Positions 1 through 7,491 of a stretch of DNA of 10,749 bases are shown here, in pieces (position 1 is the first letter of the stretch; each line of letters begins with the position of its first letter). The translations under genes were made by a program, and so were the position numbers. The notes beneath the pieces were generated by a model. That model did no database searches. It was not told where the DNA came from and saw only the letters and a program-made list of their open reading frames with translations. This DNA comes from an uncultured Acinetobacter sp. (GTDB taxonomy: Bacteria; Pseudomonadota; Gammaproteobacteria; Pseudomonadales; Moraxellaceae). The DNA is taken from NCBI GenBank assembly GCA_900766635.1, contig CAAFWA010000214.1, positions 1-10,749 of the forward strand. The letters are read 5' to 3'.

Positions 1-2034
1 CAAACCTTTGCCAATGCAGAAGGACGCGTGCAATTAGCGCAAGCTGGGCTTTTATCGCAAAGTGACCAAATTAATTATAATTTAAAGACCCAACAAGGCG
101 ATTTAAACAACAGTTATTATATTGCTGAACAGCAACATGCGTATGGTTATGCAGAAAAAATTGCTAAAACTTCAGATGAAGTGGTGGTGCTCAACAATGC
201 CACCTACAGCACTTGCCCACCTCAGCAAAAACCCACTTGGAAAATTCAAGCAGACGAAATTGAGCTTAACCGAGCAACAGGTCGTGGCGAAACACGTGGT
301 ACAAAACTCTATATCAAAGACACTCCTGTTTTAGCACTGCCTTATTTTAATTTCCCAATTGATGATCGTCGTACCACAGGTTTGCTAACCCCAAGCTTTG
401 GTTATACCAGCGATGGTGGTGCAGAAATTTCATTACCGATTTACCTGAATTTAGCCGCCAACTATGATGCCACGGTAACACCACGTTATTTAGGCAGCCG
501 TGGTCTAATGCTTGAAGGTGAATTTCGCTATTTAACTGAAAACTTTGGTCAAGGTCAGCTCTTTGGTGGCTTTTTACCCTCTGATGATGATTATGAGGGT
601 GAAGATCGTAAGCATTTCAGTTTTCAACATGATTGGCAAATCAATGATCAGTTGACTACACGCCTAGACTATAACTATGCATCAGATAAAGATATTTTTA
701 CTGATTTAGACACCAATCCAAACTCTAAAACTGAGCTGAATTTGCGTCGTGCGTGGGAACTTAATTACCGTAATGGTATTCCGGGCTTAAAAGCACAGCT
801 TAAAGTTGAAGATTTCCAAACACTAGATAAAACGATTTCTGATGTCGATCGTCCGTATGCCCGTTTGCCGCAATTTTTGCTTAACTATACAGGCGGCAAC
901 CCACAAGGTTTGCAATACGAATATAACAATGACACAGCTTATTTTAAAAAAGACGTCAATATTTTAAGCAATAACAATCCTGATGCCTTACAACCAAGTG
1001 GTGTACGTCTATATAACGATTTCTCAGTGCGTTATAACTACCGTACGCCATGGTCATTTCTTTTACCTGAAGTCTCGTTGCGTAATGTCAACACCTATTT
1101 TGACCAAGATACCCGTAATGCACAAAGCCAAACGCAATCAGCGAGTAAAAATAAATCCGTTACCGTCCCTGAGTTTACTTTCGATGCAGGTTTAACCTTT
1201 GAAAAAGAAGGCTATTTCTTACAAACCTTAACCCCACGTTTGTTCTATGCGTATTCACCGTATGAAAAACAAGACGGTTATCCAAACTTCGACTCGGTCA
1301 ATGCTTCAATTAGCTATGACCAACTATTTAGCCCACGTCGTTTTTATGGCAATGACCGCTTAGAAGACAATAACTTTGCTTCTCTTGGTTTAAGCTATAG
1401 CCTCTTTGATGATGTGGGATTAGAGCGTTTAAAAGCCAGTATCGGGCAAAGCTTCTTCTTTGAAGATCGCCGTGTGGCGCTCAACAATGAAAGTGACCAA
1501 TTTAACCGCGAAGATCGTACTGGACCTGTAATTAGTTTAGCGAGCCAACTTTCACAAAATATTTTGGTCAGTGCCAATAGTGCTTGGATGTCAAATGGCG
1601 ATAATGCACAGCGCGATTTACAGATGTTCTACAACAATGATCGTGGGCAACTGTATAACGTTGGCTATTTTTATCGTCAAAGCCTAAAAAATCGTCAAGA
1701 TGATTATGACCAAGTCGTGGCTTCATTTATTCAACCGATTTCAGAACAGTGGCGTATTTTAGGTCATGCCCAATATGATATTGACAATAACGTCGGACGT
1801 GAGTACTTACTTGGGGTGAATTATGAGTCATGTTGTTGGGGCGTGTCAGTTTATGGCCGTTCTTACTATAATGATTTAGATGATGTAAATTCTCCAGACA
1901 GTAAACCTAAACGTGCCGTGATGGCAGAATTTAGCTTAAAAGGCTTAGGTGGTTTTAATAATAAACTTGTATCTTTAATGCAAAACCGTATTTTAGGTTT
2001 TGATAAAACTCAGCAATCTTGGACACAGCGTTAA
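1..2034 (+). CDS. lptD: LPS-assembly protein LptD, 5' end off window
   Basis: Outer-membrane beta-barrel that, with the lipoprotein LptE, inserts lipopolysaccharide into the outer leaflet at the end of the Lpt bridge. The frame is open from base 1, leaving 677 residues; judged against the usual family length (about 780-815), roughly 100-140 N-terminal residues are missing, including the signal peptide and first conserved cysteine. The first ~100 visible residues are the end of the periplasmic LptA-like (OstA) jellyroll, followed by the barrel with many alternating aromatic strands. The cysteines that form the LptD disulfides are visible: one in STCP (window residue 72, bases 214-216) and the adjacent pair in YESCCWG (residues 611-612, bases 1831-1836). 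The stop codon overlaps the surA start (TAATG), which suggests one transcript and translational coupling. Codon use and composition resemble the neighbours. Identification is secure. Confidence 0.96.
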   Translation, partial: QTFANAEGRVQLAQAGLLSQSDQINYNLKTQQGDLNNSYYIAEQQHAYGYAEKIAKTSDEVVVLNNATYSTCPPQQKPTWKIQADEIELNRATGRGETRGTKLYIKDTPVLALPYFNFPIDDRRTTGLLTPSFGYTSDGGAEISLPIYLNLAANYDATVTPRYLGSRGLMLEGEFRYLTENFGQGQLFGGFLPSDDDYEGEDRKHFSFQHDWQINDQLTTRLDYNYASDKDIFTDLDTNPNSKTELNLRRAWELNYRNGIPGLKAQLKVEDFQTLDKTISDVDRPYARLPQFLLNYTGGNPQGLQYEYNNDTAYFKKDVNILSNNNPDALQPSGVRLYNDFSVRYNYRTPWSFLLPEVSLRNVNTYFDQDTRNAQSQTQSASKNKSVTVPEFTFDAGLTFEKEGYFLQTLTPRLFYAYSPYEKQDGYPNFDSVNASISYDQLFSPRRFYGNDRLEDNNFASLGLSYSLFDDVGLERLKASIGQSFFFEDRRVALNNESDQFNREDRTGPVISLASQLSQNILVSANSAWMSNGDNAQRDLQMFYNNDRGQLYNVGYFYRQSLKNRQDDYDQVVASFIQPISEQWRILGHAQYDIDNNVGREYLLGVNYESCCWGVSVYGRSYYNDLDDVNSPDSKPKRAVMAEFSLKGLGGFNNKLVSLMQNRILGFDKTQQSWTQR

Positions 2035-3341
2035 TGAAGACCAAACAGTTAAAACATTTCATAAAAGCAAGTGCATTGGCCCTTCTGATGTCAGCAAGCA
2101 TCCCTGCTTTTGCACAAAGCAATAACCAAATTGTAGCTGTGGTTGACAATAGTGTTATTCTAGCGAGTGATGTCACACAAGCCATGGCACAAATCCAACA
2201 ACAATATGCTGCACAAAAACGTGAAGTTCCACCTCAGCCTTATTTTGCCCAAATGGCCCTTGAGCAACTGATTGACCGTCAAGCTCAAATTGAACAAGTG
2301 AAACGTTACAATGTCCCTATGGATGAGCAAGCCTTAAATCAGGCGACTTTAAGCGTGGCGCAAAAAAATGGTTTCAAAGATTTAAGTAGTTTTCAAAAAA
2401 GCTTAGATGCTAAGCAAGCAGGTAGCTATGCAAAATTACGTAATAGTATTGCTGCGGATTTAAGTTTAGAGCGCGTGCGTCAACAGCAAGTCAGCTCACG
2501 TATTAAAATTAGTGACCAAGACATTGAAAACTTTTTAAAAACCCCACAAGGTCAAGCTGCTTTAGGCACACAAGCGCGTGTCTTACATTTGCGTGTGAGT
2601 GGCCAAAATGCACAAAGCGTTGCAGAGCAAGTCAAACTTGCCTTAAACGAAAGCAATGATGTAGATGCTATTTCTAAACGCTTTAGTCAAAATGGAGTGA
2701 ATGTGCAAGGGGCAGATATGGGGTTTCGTGCCTTAGCTGATATTCCAGCCGAACTTGCTGCACGTATCACACCACTTGCTGAGGGACAGACTTCTGAACT
2801 GATTCCATCTAGCGATGGGATTCATGTGATGAAATTGCTTGAGCGTAAAGCTACTGAGCAAAAAGTGATTGTACCGCAGTACCAAACTCGTCATATTTTG
2901 ATTAAAACTTCAGAAGTCGTGGATGCTGATGCATCCAAACAAATGATTGATAACTTGTACAATCGTTTACAACAAGGTGAAGATTTTGCCACCTTAGCCG
3001 CTACGTTCTCAAACGATCCAGGTTCTGCACGTGATGGTGGTAGCTTAGGTTGGGTTAATCTTGGCATGATGGTCCCTGAATTTGAAAGCCAAATGAAAAG
3101 CACTCCCGTTGGTCAATTTAGTCAACCTTTTGAAAGTCAATTTGGTTGGCATATTCTCCAAGTCACCGATACCCGCCAATATGATATGACTAAAGAATAT
3201 CAACAACGTGTTGCACGTCAAATTTTGGCAGAACGCCAATTCGACGCAGAGCTTGACAATTGGTTACGCGAAGTACGCAACAATGCCTATGTAGAAATTA
3301 AAGACCCTCGCTTAGATCGCAAAAATAACGCATCGTTATAA
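2034..3341 (+). CDS. surA: Periplasmic chaperone / peptidyl-prolyl isomerase SurA
   Basis: Periplasmic chaperone that escorts unfolded outer-membrane proteins to the BAM complex; LptD is a classic client. The 435-residue product starts with a signal peptide: Lys-rich MKTKQLKH, a hydrophobic stretch, and a likely cut after AFA at residue 27. Residues ~30-175 are the helical chaperone core. Residues ~178-271 are a first, divergent parvulin domain. Residues ~283-380 are a second, well-conserved PpiC domain with RHILIKT, FSNDPGSARDGGSLGW and GWHILQV. A C-terminal helix follows, as in E. coli SurA (428 aa). The ATG at 2034 was chosen over an in-frame TTG at 2019 because it begins the signal peptide exactly and overlaps the lptD stop by one base. 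No strong Shine-Dalgarno sequence precedes it, which fits coupling to lptD translation. In enterobacteria pdxA follows surA; here a terminator and the oppositely oriented hfq follow instead. Confidence 0.96.
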   Translation: MKTKQLKHFIKASALALLMSASIPAFAQSNNQIVAVVDNSVILASDVTQAMAQIQQQYAAQKREVPPQPYFAQMALEQLIDRQAQIEQVKRYNVPMDEQALNQATLSVAQKNGFKDLSSFQKSLDAKQAGSYAKLRNSIAADLSLERVRQQQVSSRIKISDQDIENFLKTPQGQAALGTQARVLHLRVSGQNAQSVAEQVKLALNESNDVDAISKRFSQNGVNVQGADMGFRALADIPAELAARITPLAEGQTSELIPSSDGIHVMKLLERKATEQKVIVPQYQTRHILIKTSEVVDADASKQMIDNLYNRLQQGEDFATLAATFSNDPGSARDGGSLGWVNLGMMVPEFESQMKSTPVGQFSQPFESQFGWHILQVTDTRQYDMTKEYQQRVARQILAERQFDAELDNWLREVRNNAYVEIKDPRLDRKNNASL

Positions 3342-3346
3342 GAAAA

Positions 3347-3374
3347 TGGCCAGTCTTATGATTGGCTTCTTTTT
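3347..3374 (+). terminator. Rho-independent terminator after surA
   Basis: Six bases after the surA stop, GCCAGTC (3349-3355) pairs with GATTGGC (3360-3366) through seven pairs, one of them a G-T wobble, around a TTAT loop. It is followed directly by TTCTTTTT. This has the form of an intrinsic terminator reading in the surA direction. A second, stronger hairpin lies about 20 bases further on, so this one may be a first stop or a backup. Confidence 0.6.
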
Positions 3375-3392
3375 AAATATTAAAATACACAT

Positions 3393-3422
3393 AAAAAAAG
3401 CCTCGTTAAACGAGGCTTTTTA
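3393..3422. terminator. Bidirectional terminator between surA and hfq
   Basis: AAAAAGCCTCGT (3395-3406) and ACGAGGCTTTTT (3410-3421) form a 12-bp perfect stem with a 3-base loop. It is flanked by an A run on the left and a T run on the right, so transcripts from either side end in a U tract: surA reading rightwards and hfq reading leftwards. The hfq stop codon lies only 11 bases away at 3433. The convergent arrangement and the symmetry make a shared terminator the obvious reading. Confidence 0.88.
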
Positions 3423-3432
3423 AATGGATCAA

Positions 3433-3939
3433 TTAACGATTGTTATCGTCTTCTTGTACATCATCAAATTTTGCATCGTTGTCAAAACCTTGACCACCGA
3501 AACCGCCTTGACCACCAAAGCCGCCCGCAGGTTGACCACCGAAGCCGCCCTGACCACCGAAGCCACCTTGACCGCCGAAGCCACCTTGACCGCCGAAGCC
3601 ACCTTGACCACCGAAGCCGCTTTGACCACCGAAGCCACCTTGACCGCCGAAGCCACCTTGACCACCGAAGCCACCAGCAGGTTGACCACCGAAGCCACCA
3701 GCAGCTTGGCCACCCGCAGGTGCACCCGCAGGACGCGGATTACGTGCAGGTACCACTGTAGAAATTGCATGTTTGTAAACCATTTGGCTTACTGTGTTTT
3801 TTAGTAAAACAACGTATTGGTCGAAAGATTCAATATGACCTTGTAATTTAATACCATTTACGAGGAAGATAGAAACAGGAATGCGGTCTTTACGGAGAGA
3901 ATTCAAGAACGGATCTTGTAAAGTTTGACCTTTAGACAT
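3433..3939 (-). CDS. hfq: RNA chaperone Hfq with long glycine-rich repeat tail
   Basis: Hexameric Sm-like RNA chaperone that pairs small RNAs with mRNAs. The product is 168 residues against 102 in E. coli. Residues 1-~66 are a canonical Hfq core: Q8 and D9, F39, K56 and the YKH motif at 55-57 (proximal poly-U pore), and rim residues R16, K17, R19 where E. coli has R16, R17, R19. From ~71 to 151 the protein is low-complexity, built from GGFGGQ hexapeptides with a few PAGG and SGF interruptions. It ends in an acidic tip ([17 protein letters not shown]) that resembles, in position and charge, the acidic C-terminal tip of E. coli Hfq. The ATG at 3939 was chosen because [11 protein letters not shown] is the conserved family start and GGAG lies 7 bases upstream; an in-frame ATG at 3999 would add 20 unrelated residues. 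It is the last gene of the tsaE-mutL-miaA-hfq run, 97 bases after miaA. Long Gly-rich Hfq tails are known in Acinetobacter; their role is not settled. Confidence 0.97.
   Translation of the reverse strand: MSKGQTLQDPFLNSLRKDRIPVSIFLVNGIKLQGHIESFDQYVVLLKNTVSQMVYKHAISTVVPARNPRPAGAPAGGQAAGGFGGQPAGGFGGQGGFGGQGGFGGQSGFGGQGGFGGQGGFGGQGGFGGQGGFGGQPAGGFGGQGGFGGQGFDNDAKFDDVQEDDNNR
3487..3714 (-). repeat. Tandem 18-bp repeats encoding the Hfq GGFGGQ tail
   Basis: Within hfq, an 18-base unit is repeated in tandem. Seven uninterrupted units occupy 3545-3670. CCACCTTGACCGCCGAAG (as read on the + strand) occurs exactly at 3563-3580, 3581-3598 and 3635-3652, and the others differ by one to three bases. Related, less regular units with PAGG insertions extend to both sides. 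Because 18 is a multiple of three, gain or loss of units keeps the frame. The block is much richer in G+C than the surrounding DNA. It also creates spurious open frames on the + strand, which are not genes. Confidence 0.93.
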
Positions 3940-3975
3940 GTTATAACTCCAAAAAAATAAATTAAAAATCAGCGC

Positions 3976-4023
3976 AAAAAAGCTATCTTCATTTTTCAAT
4001 TAAAATTTATAAAAAAGATAGCT
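3976..4023 (-). terminator. Hairpin plus T run between miaA and hfq (terminator or attenuator candidate)
   Basis: Read leftwards, AGCTATCTT (4023-4015) and AAGATAGCT (3989-3981) make a perfect 9-bp inverted repeat around a 25-base AT-rich loop, with a run of T (six, the first within the stem) straight after it. The layout resembles an intrinsic terminator placed 14 bases after the miaA stop and about 40 bases before the hfq start. The stem is moderate and the loop long, so it may be leaky, an attenuator, or a 3'-end processing site. If it does terminate, hfq would depend on readthrough or its own promoter. Confidence 0.45.
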
Positions 4024-4036
4024 GTTAAATTTTGCT

Positions 4037-4981
4037 TTATCTGTAACGGTTTCGCAAGTCTTCTTGTGCATGCTTTAGGGTTAAATATGTTTGAAATTGA
4101 TGCGCTTCTTGCAAAGAACGTAACCATGTATATTGACGTTTTGCCAGTTGTCGTGTTGCAAATAAAGCTTTATCTTGCATTTCTTGAACAGTTTGTGGGC
4201 TTTGTTCACCATTTTGTAAAAAATCTAATACTTGACGATAACCAACACAGCGCATGGATGGCATTTCAGCGTTTAGATCGTATTTTTCCATTAGAGACAC
4301 GACCTCATTTAAAAATCCGATATCCCACATGATCTCTAAACGCTTTTCGATACGTTGATGTAATTCAGCACGATCTGGCATTAAAGCAAAGTTATGAAAG
4401 TTGTAACGATAAGGCTGATTTTTAGGTTGTTCTGCTTGTAATTGACTAATTGGCTTACCCGTTAATTGATACACTTCAAGCGCACGAATAATACGCTGTT
4501 TATCACTCGGCTTAAATTTTTCAGCTGCTTTTGGATCTATCGCACAAAGCTCAGCATAGACTTCATCCCAGCCTATGGCTTGAGCTTTAGCTTCAATGGC
4601 ACGGCGTAAGTCATAATCAGCATTCGGTAGGTTATCTGCTAAGCCCTCTAACAAGGCTTTAAAATACAGCATGGTACCACCCACTAAAATTGGCGTTTTA
4701 CCACGGGCGTGAATCTCATCAATTAAACGTGACGCATCACTGACAAATTCAGCTACTGAATACACCTCTAGTGGGCTAATAATATCAATTAAATGATGGG
4801 GATATTGCGCTTGCTCAGCTTTAGTGGGCTTCGCCGTGCCAATATCCATATCTTTAAACACCAAAGCAGAATCGACTGAAATCAATTCAAAACCGCCTTG
4901 TTCATACAGTTCACATGCCAAAGCGGTTTTACCACTTGCAGTAGGTCCCATTAAATTGATGACCGGCAATTGTGTTGACAT
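4037..4981 (-). CDS. miaA: tRNA dimethylallyltransferase MiaA
   Basis: Transfers a dimethylallyl group from DMAPP to N6 of A37 in tRNAs reading UNN codons, giving i6A, the precursor of ms2i6A. The 314-residue length is typical. Seen motifs: P-loop GPTASGKT at 12-19; [18 protein letters not shown] at 35-52, containing the catalytic Asp (D37) that activates A37; HHLID at 62-66; [15 protein letters not shown] at 100-114; [16 protein letters not shown] at 160-175; and the C-terminal signatures MRCVGYRQ (243-250) and [14 protein letters not shown] (275-288). The ATG at 4981 has a GAGGAGAG ribosome-binding site about 10 bases upstream, overlapping the end of mutL, and lies only 5 bases after the mutL stop. 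This indicates co-transcription and probably coupled translation. MiaA next to mutL and hfq is a conserved proteobacterial arrangement. All key residues appear intact. Confidence 0.97.
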   Translation of the reverse strand: MSTQLPVINLMGPTASGKTALACELYEQGGFELISVDSALVFKDMDIGTAKPTKAEQAQYPHHLIDIISPLEVYSVAEFVSDASRLIDEIHARGKTPILVGGTMLYFKALLEGLADNLPNADYDLRRAIEAKAQAIGWDEVYAELCAIDPKAAEKFKPSDKQRIIRALEVYQLTGKPISQLQAEQPKNQPYRYNFHNFALMPDRAELHQRIEKRLEIMWDIGFLNEVVSLMEKYDLNAEMPSMRCVGYRQVLDFLQNGEQSPQTVQEMQDKALFATRQLAKRQYTWLRSLQEAHQFQTYLTLKHAQEDLRNRYR

Positions 4982-4986
4982 GAAAA

Positions 4987-6921
4987 CTACTCTCCTCGAG
5001 CAAAAAGTTTATCGAGCTGTGCCAATGGAAACGCACGCCACGTAGGGCGCCCATGATTACATTGACTGGCAAATTCGGTCTGTTCCATCTGACGCAATAA
5101 AGCATTCATTTCAGATAGACTTAACATTCGATGGGCACGCACTGCACTATGACAGGCCATACCTGCTAAAATTTGATCACGTTTTTGCAATAACCCTGCG
5201 GCTTCATCATTGGGATCAAGGTCATTTAATAGTTCAGGAATTAACACCGCAAAATCAGCTTTTTGTAAAATTGCAGGCACGCCACGTACAATCACTTGAT
5301 CTTCACCATATTGATCAATATCTAAACCTAAGCGTGATAATGGTGCTTTGAGCTCATTCACCCGTAGCGCCTGAAACCGACTAATACTGATGACTTTAGG
5401 AATGAGCAGCTGTTGTGACATCCAAAACTCAGGTTGATCCCATGCATCTTTCATTTGTTGTAAGACAATGCGTTCATGTGCCGCATGCATATCGACAATA
5501 ATCAAGCCTTCATGATTTTGCGCCAAAATGTAAATACCATGCAGTTGTGCAATCGCGATCCCAAGTGGATATTCATCGACCCGTTTCACAGGTTGTTCGA
5601 TGCTCTGCGTGGTATGGGTGACGGTACTCGGCTCAGACACATCAGGTGATTGGTCACGTAAAGGCGCTAAATAACTCTGAATGGCATTATTGACTTGTGG
5701 TGATGGCTGATAGCGAGCGCGTGAAGCATAATTGACACCGCTTCCCCCTAAGCGCTGTGCTTGCGGCTCAGATGGATTGTCAACCCACTGTGATACTGCT
5801 GCTTGATGCAATGCCAATTGTTCTTGTTGAATTGGCATATTTACAGGCTGAGGCACGGTCTCAGGCTTCATTGCTTGGGCCAAATCGGCACTTGCTGTTT
5901 GAAACTGCGCTAAAGTCGCTTTGGCATGATGGCGAACAAACTCATGCACTTCACGTTGATTTAAAAAGCGAATTTCATTTTTGGTTGGATGCACATTCAC
6001 ATCTACTTCGTGTGGATCAATCTCTAAAAATAGTAAATAACCAGCATATTGGTGACCATGTAAAATCCCGTCATAGGCCATTTTTAAAGCATGACTGATG
6101 GTTTTGTCTTTAACAATACGTCCATTGACATAGACATACTGTAAATCAGCTTGCGCACGTGCATCTGAGGGATGGCCTAACCAACCTGATAAACGTAGAT
6201 GCTGGCCCTCAGCATCAATCCAATACGCATTTTGACTAAACTGTTTACCGAGTAACTGTTGCACACGTTGTAAACGTAATTCACCACTATCTGCAATGGC
6301 AAGGTTTAAACGAATTTGATCGTTATGTTCGAGTACAAATCGAATATCAAAGTGAATTAAAGCAAGGCGGCGTACCACTTCTTCAATATGGGCAAATTCG
6401 GTGCCGGGCTTTTTTAAAAATTTACGCCGTGCAGGTACATTAAAAAATAAATCTTGTACACGAATATGCGTGCCTTTTTGTGCGGCAACGGCTTGTACCT
6501 GTTGTCCATCAAAGGCGGTACCATTGACCTCTACCCGATAGCCAATGCCCTCATCGTCTTGACTACTAATCAAACTTAAACGAGAAACCGCGGCAATCGA
6601 TGCCAATGCTTCGCCACGAAAACCTAAACTGGTAATGGCTTGTAAGTCTTCGGCATCGTAAATTTTGCTTGTGGCATGGCGCATCACGGCGAGGCTTAAA
6701 TCATCACGATGAATACCGCGACCATTGTCCATGATTTCAATCAGTGTACTGCCGCCTTGTGCCACGCGAATGGTAATTTCGGTTGCACCTGCATCTATGG
6801 CATTTTCAAGCAACTCTTTAACCACCGAAGCGGGGCGCTCAATCACCTCACCTGCGGCAATTTGATTGGCAAGTGCCGCATCTAAAGTCTGAATACGGCG
6901 TACAGGCACAGCATTATTCAT
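4987..6921 (-). CDS. mutL: DNA mismatch repair protein MutL
   Basis: GHKL ATPase that links MutS mismatch recognition to strand incision and excision. 644 residues. N-terminal ATPase motifs are complete: NQIAAGEV (19-26), [10 protein letters not shown] with the catalytic Glu (E39), DNGRGI (65-70), HATSKI (82-87), SLGFRGEAL (98-106), and HPTKNEIRF (311-319) at the end of the transducer domain. A Gln/Pro-rich linker (~345-445) precedes the C-terminal dimerisation domain. That domain carries a metal-endonuclease-like motif DMHAAHE (477-483), but its expected final Glu is Q488. The associated motifs QQLLIP (503-508), ACHSAVRA (589-596) and CNHGRP (621-626) are present. This is unlike E. coli MutL, which lacks the endonuclease motif and uses MutH. 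The ATG at 6921 overlaps the tsaE stop by 8 bases, so the two are translated from one message. In enterobacteria amiB lies between tsaE and mutL; it is absent here. Confidence 0.97.
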   Translation of the reverse strand: MNNAVPVRRIQTLDAALANQIAAGEVIERPASVVKELLENAIDAGATEITIRVAQGGSTLIEIMDNGRGIHRDDLSLAVMRHATSKIYDAEDLQAITSLGFRGEALASIAAVSRLSLISSQDDEGIGYRVEVNGTAFDGQQVQAVAAQKGTHIRVQDLFFNVPARRKFLKKPGTEFAHIEEVVRRLALIHFDIRFVLEHNDQIRLNLAIADSGELRLQRVQQLLGKQFSQNAYWIDAEGQHLRLSGWLGHPSDARAQADLQYVYVNGRIVKDKTISHALKMAYDGILHGHQYAGYLLFLEIDPHEVDVNVHPTKNEIRFLNQREVHEFVRHHAKATLAQFQTASADLAQAMKPETVPQPVNMPIQQEQLALHQAAVSQWVDNPSEPQAQRLGGSGVNYASRARYQPSPQVNNAIQSYLAPLRDQSPDVSEPSTVTHTTQSIEQPVKRVDEYPLGIAIAQLHGIYILAQNHEGLIIVDMHAAHERIVLQQMKDAWDQPEFWMSQQLLIPKVISISRFQALRVNELKAPLSRLGLDIDQYGEDQVIVRGVPAILQKADFAVLIPELLNDLDPNDEAAGLLQKRDQILAGMACHSAVRAHRMLSLSEMNALLRQMEQTEFASQCNHGRPTWRAFPLAQLDKLFARGE

Positions 6922-7390
6922 GAGGTAATTGATTCTCTAAAGCATGTTGCAACACCGCATTGTTGCTGCTTAAGGTGGCAATGCGGGTCAGTTCATCAGC
7001 AGATTTTTCCATACGAATAATTAAATCAGGTTCGGGAATTTCATCACCGCCTTTAGATGGCCATTCAAATAAACAAAGCGCATTTGGCGTATCTAAATAA
7101 TCACGAATTCCCATCAATTCAAGCTCATAAGGATCATTGAGGCGATATAAATCAAAATGGAAAATATCTTGCCCCTCAATTTGATAGGGCTCCACTAAGG
7201 TATAGGTTGGGCTTTTGACCGCACCTTGATGACCTAAACTTTGTAAAAAGTAGCGACTTAATGTGGTTTTGCCCGCGCCTAAATCACCAATTAAATACAC
7301 AATACCTTGCTTTACATTTGCCGCTAACACTTGGGCTAGCGCTTGGGTATCATTTTCGTTATTCAATTGAACTTGGTAAGAATACTGCAT
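6914..7390 (-). CDS. tsaE: tRNA t6A37 biosynthesis ATPase TsaE
   Basis: Small ATPase of the cytoplasmic TsaB-TsaD-TsaE complex that, with TsaC, makes N6-threonylcarbamoyladenosine at A37 of ANN-decoding tRNAs. From the ATG at 7390 it has 158 residues (E. coli 153). Visible motifs: Walker A GDLGAGKT (35-42), the conserved SPTYTLVEPY (60-69), FHFDLYRL (77-84), MGIRDY (93-98) and FEWP (108-111). The start at 7390 is preferred over an in-frame ATG at 7426 for two reasons: it matches family length, and the 7426 ATG lies inside a good -10 promoter hexamer, so it would probably not be transcribed. The ribosome-binding site is weak (GTGAG region). It is the first gene of the leftward operon and its end overlaps mutL by 8 bases. 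Confidence 0.94.
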   Translation of the reverse strand: MQYSYQVQLNNENDTQALAQVLAANVKQGIVYLIGDLGAGKTTLSRYFLQSLGHQGAVKSPTYTLVEPYQIEGQDIFHFDLYRLNDPYELELMGIRDYLDTPNALCLFEWPSKGGDEIPEPDLIIRMEKSADELTRIATLSSNNAVLQHALENQLPHE

Positions 7391-7421
7391 AATACTCACG
7401 ACACGATGGCAAAGATCGAAT

Positions 7422-7450
7422 ATCATACCATTGCCCTGTTGTAATGCCCA
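7422..7450 (-). promoter_or_regulatory. Extended -10 sigma-70 promoter candidate for tsaE-mutL-miaA-hfq
   Basis: Read leftwards, TGGGCA (7450-7445, 4 of 6 to consensus) is followed after 17 bases by TATGAT (7427-7422, 5 of 6), with TG one base before it (TGgTATGAT), the extended -10 form. A transcript would start near 7415 and reach the tsaE ATG at 7390 with a ~25-base leader. It is the only good match I found in the short gap between tsaE and the divergent pseudouridine synthase gene. Confidence 0.5.
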
Positions 7451-7491
7451 TGTTCAGCAGTGGAATTGTATATTTTTTAGCAAGGCCGAGC

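Noticed and set aside
1395-1577. Short minus-strand frames inside lptD and other short frames inside surA, miaA and mutL
   Set aside because: They lie opposite or out of frame with well-supported conserved genes, have no ribosome-binding sites and show no recognisable domains.
3545-3670. Regular short repeats that might be taken for a CRISPR array
   Set aside because: The 18-bp units are directly adjacent with no spacers, are in frame, and encode the Hfq tail.
3424-3804. Long + strand open frame with Leu-Thr-Thr-Glu-Ala-type repeats opposite hfq, looking like a repeat protein
   Set aside because: It is the antisense reading of the Hfq Gly-rich repeats. The other strand carries a clear Hfq core with ribosome-binding site and conserved motifs, and the + strand frame has no ribosome-binding site or recognisable domain.
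3940-3999. In-frame upstream ATG that would extend Hfq by 20 residues
   Set aside because: The extension is hydrophobic and unlike any Hfq, while the ATG at 3939 has GGAG 7 bases upstream and the conserved [11 protein letters not shown] start.
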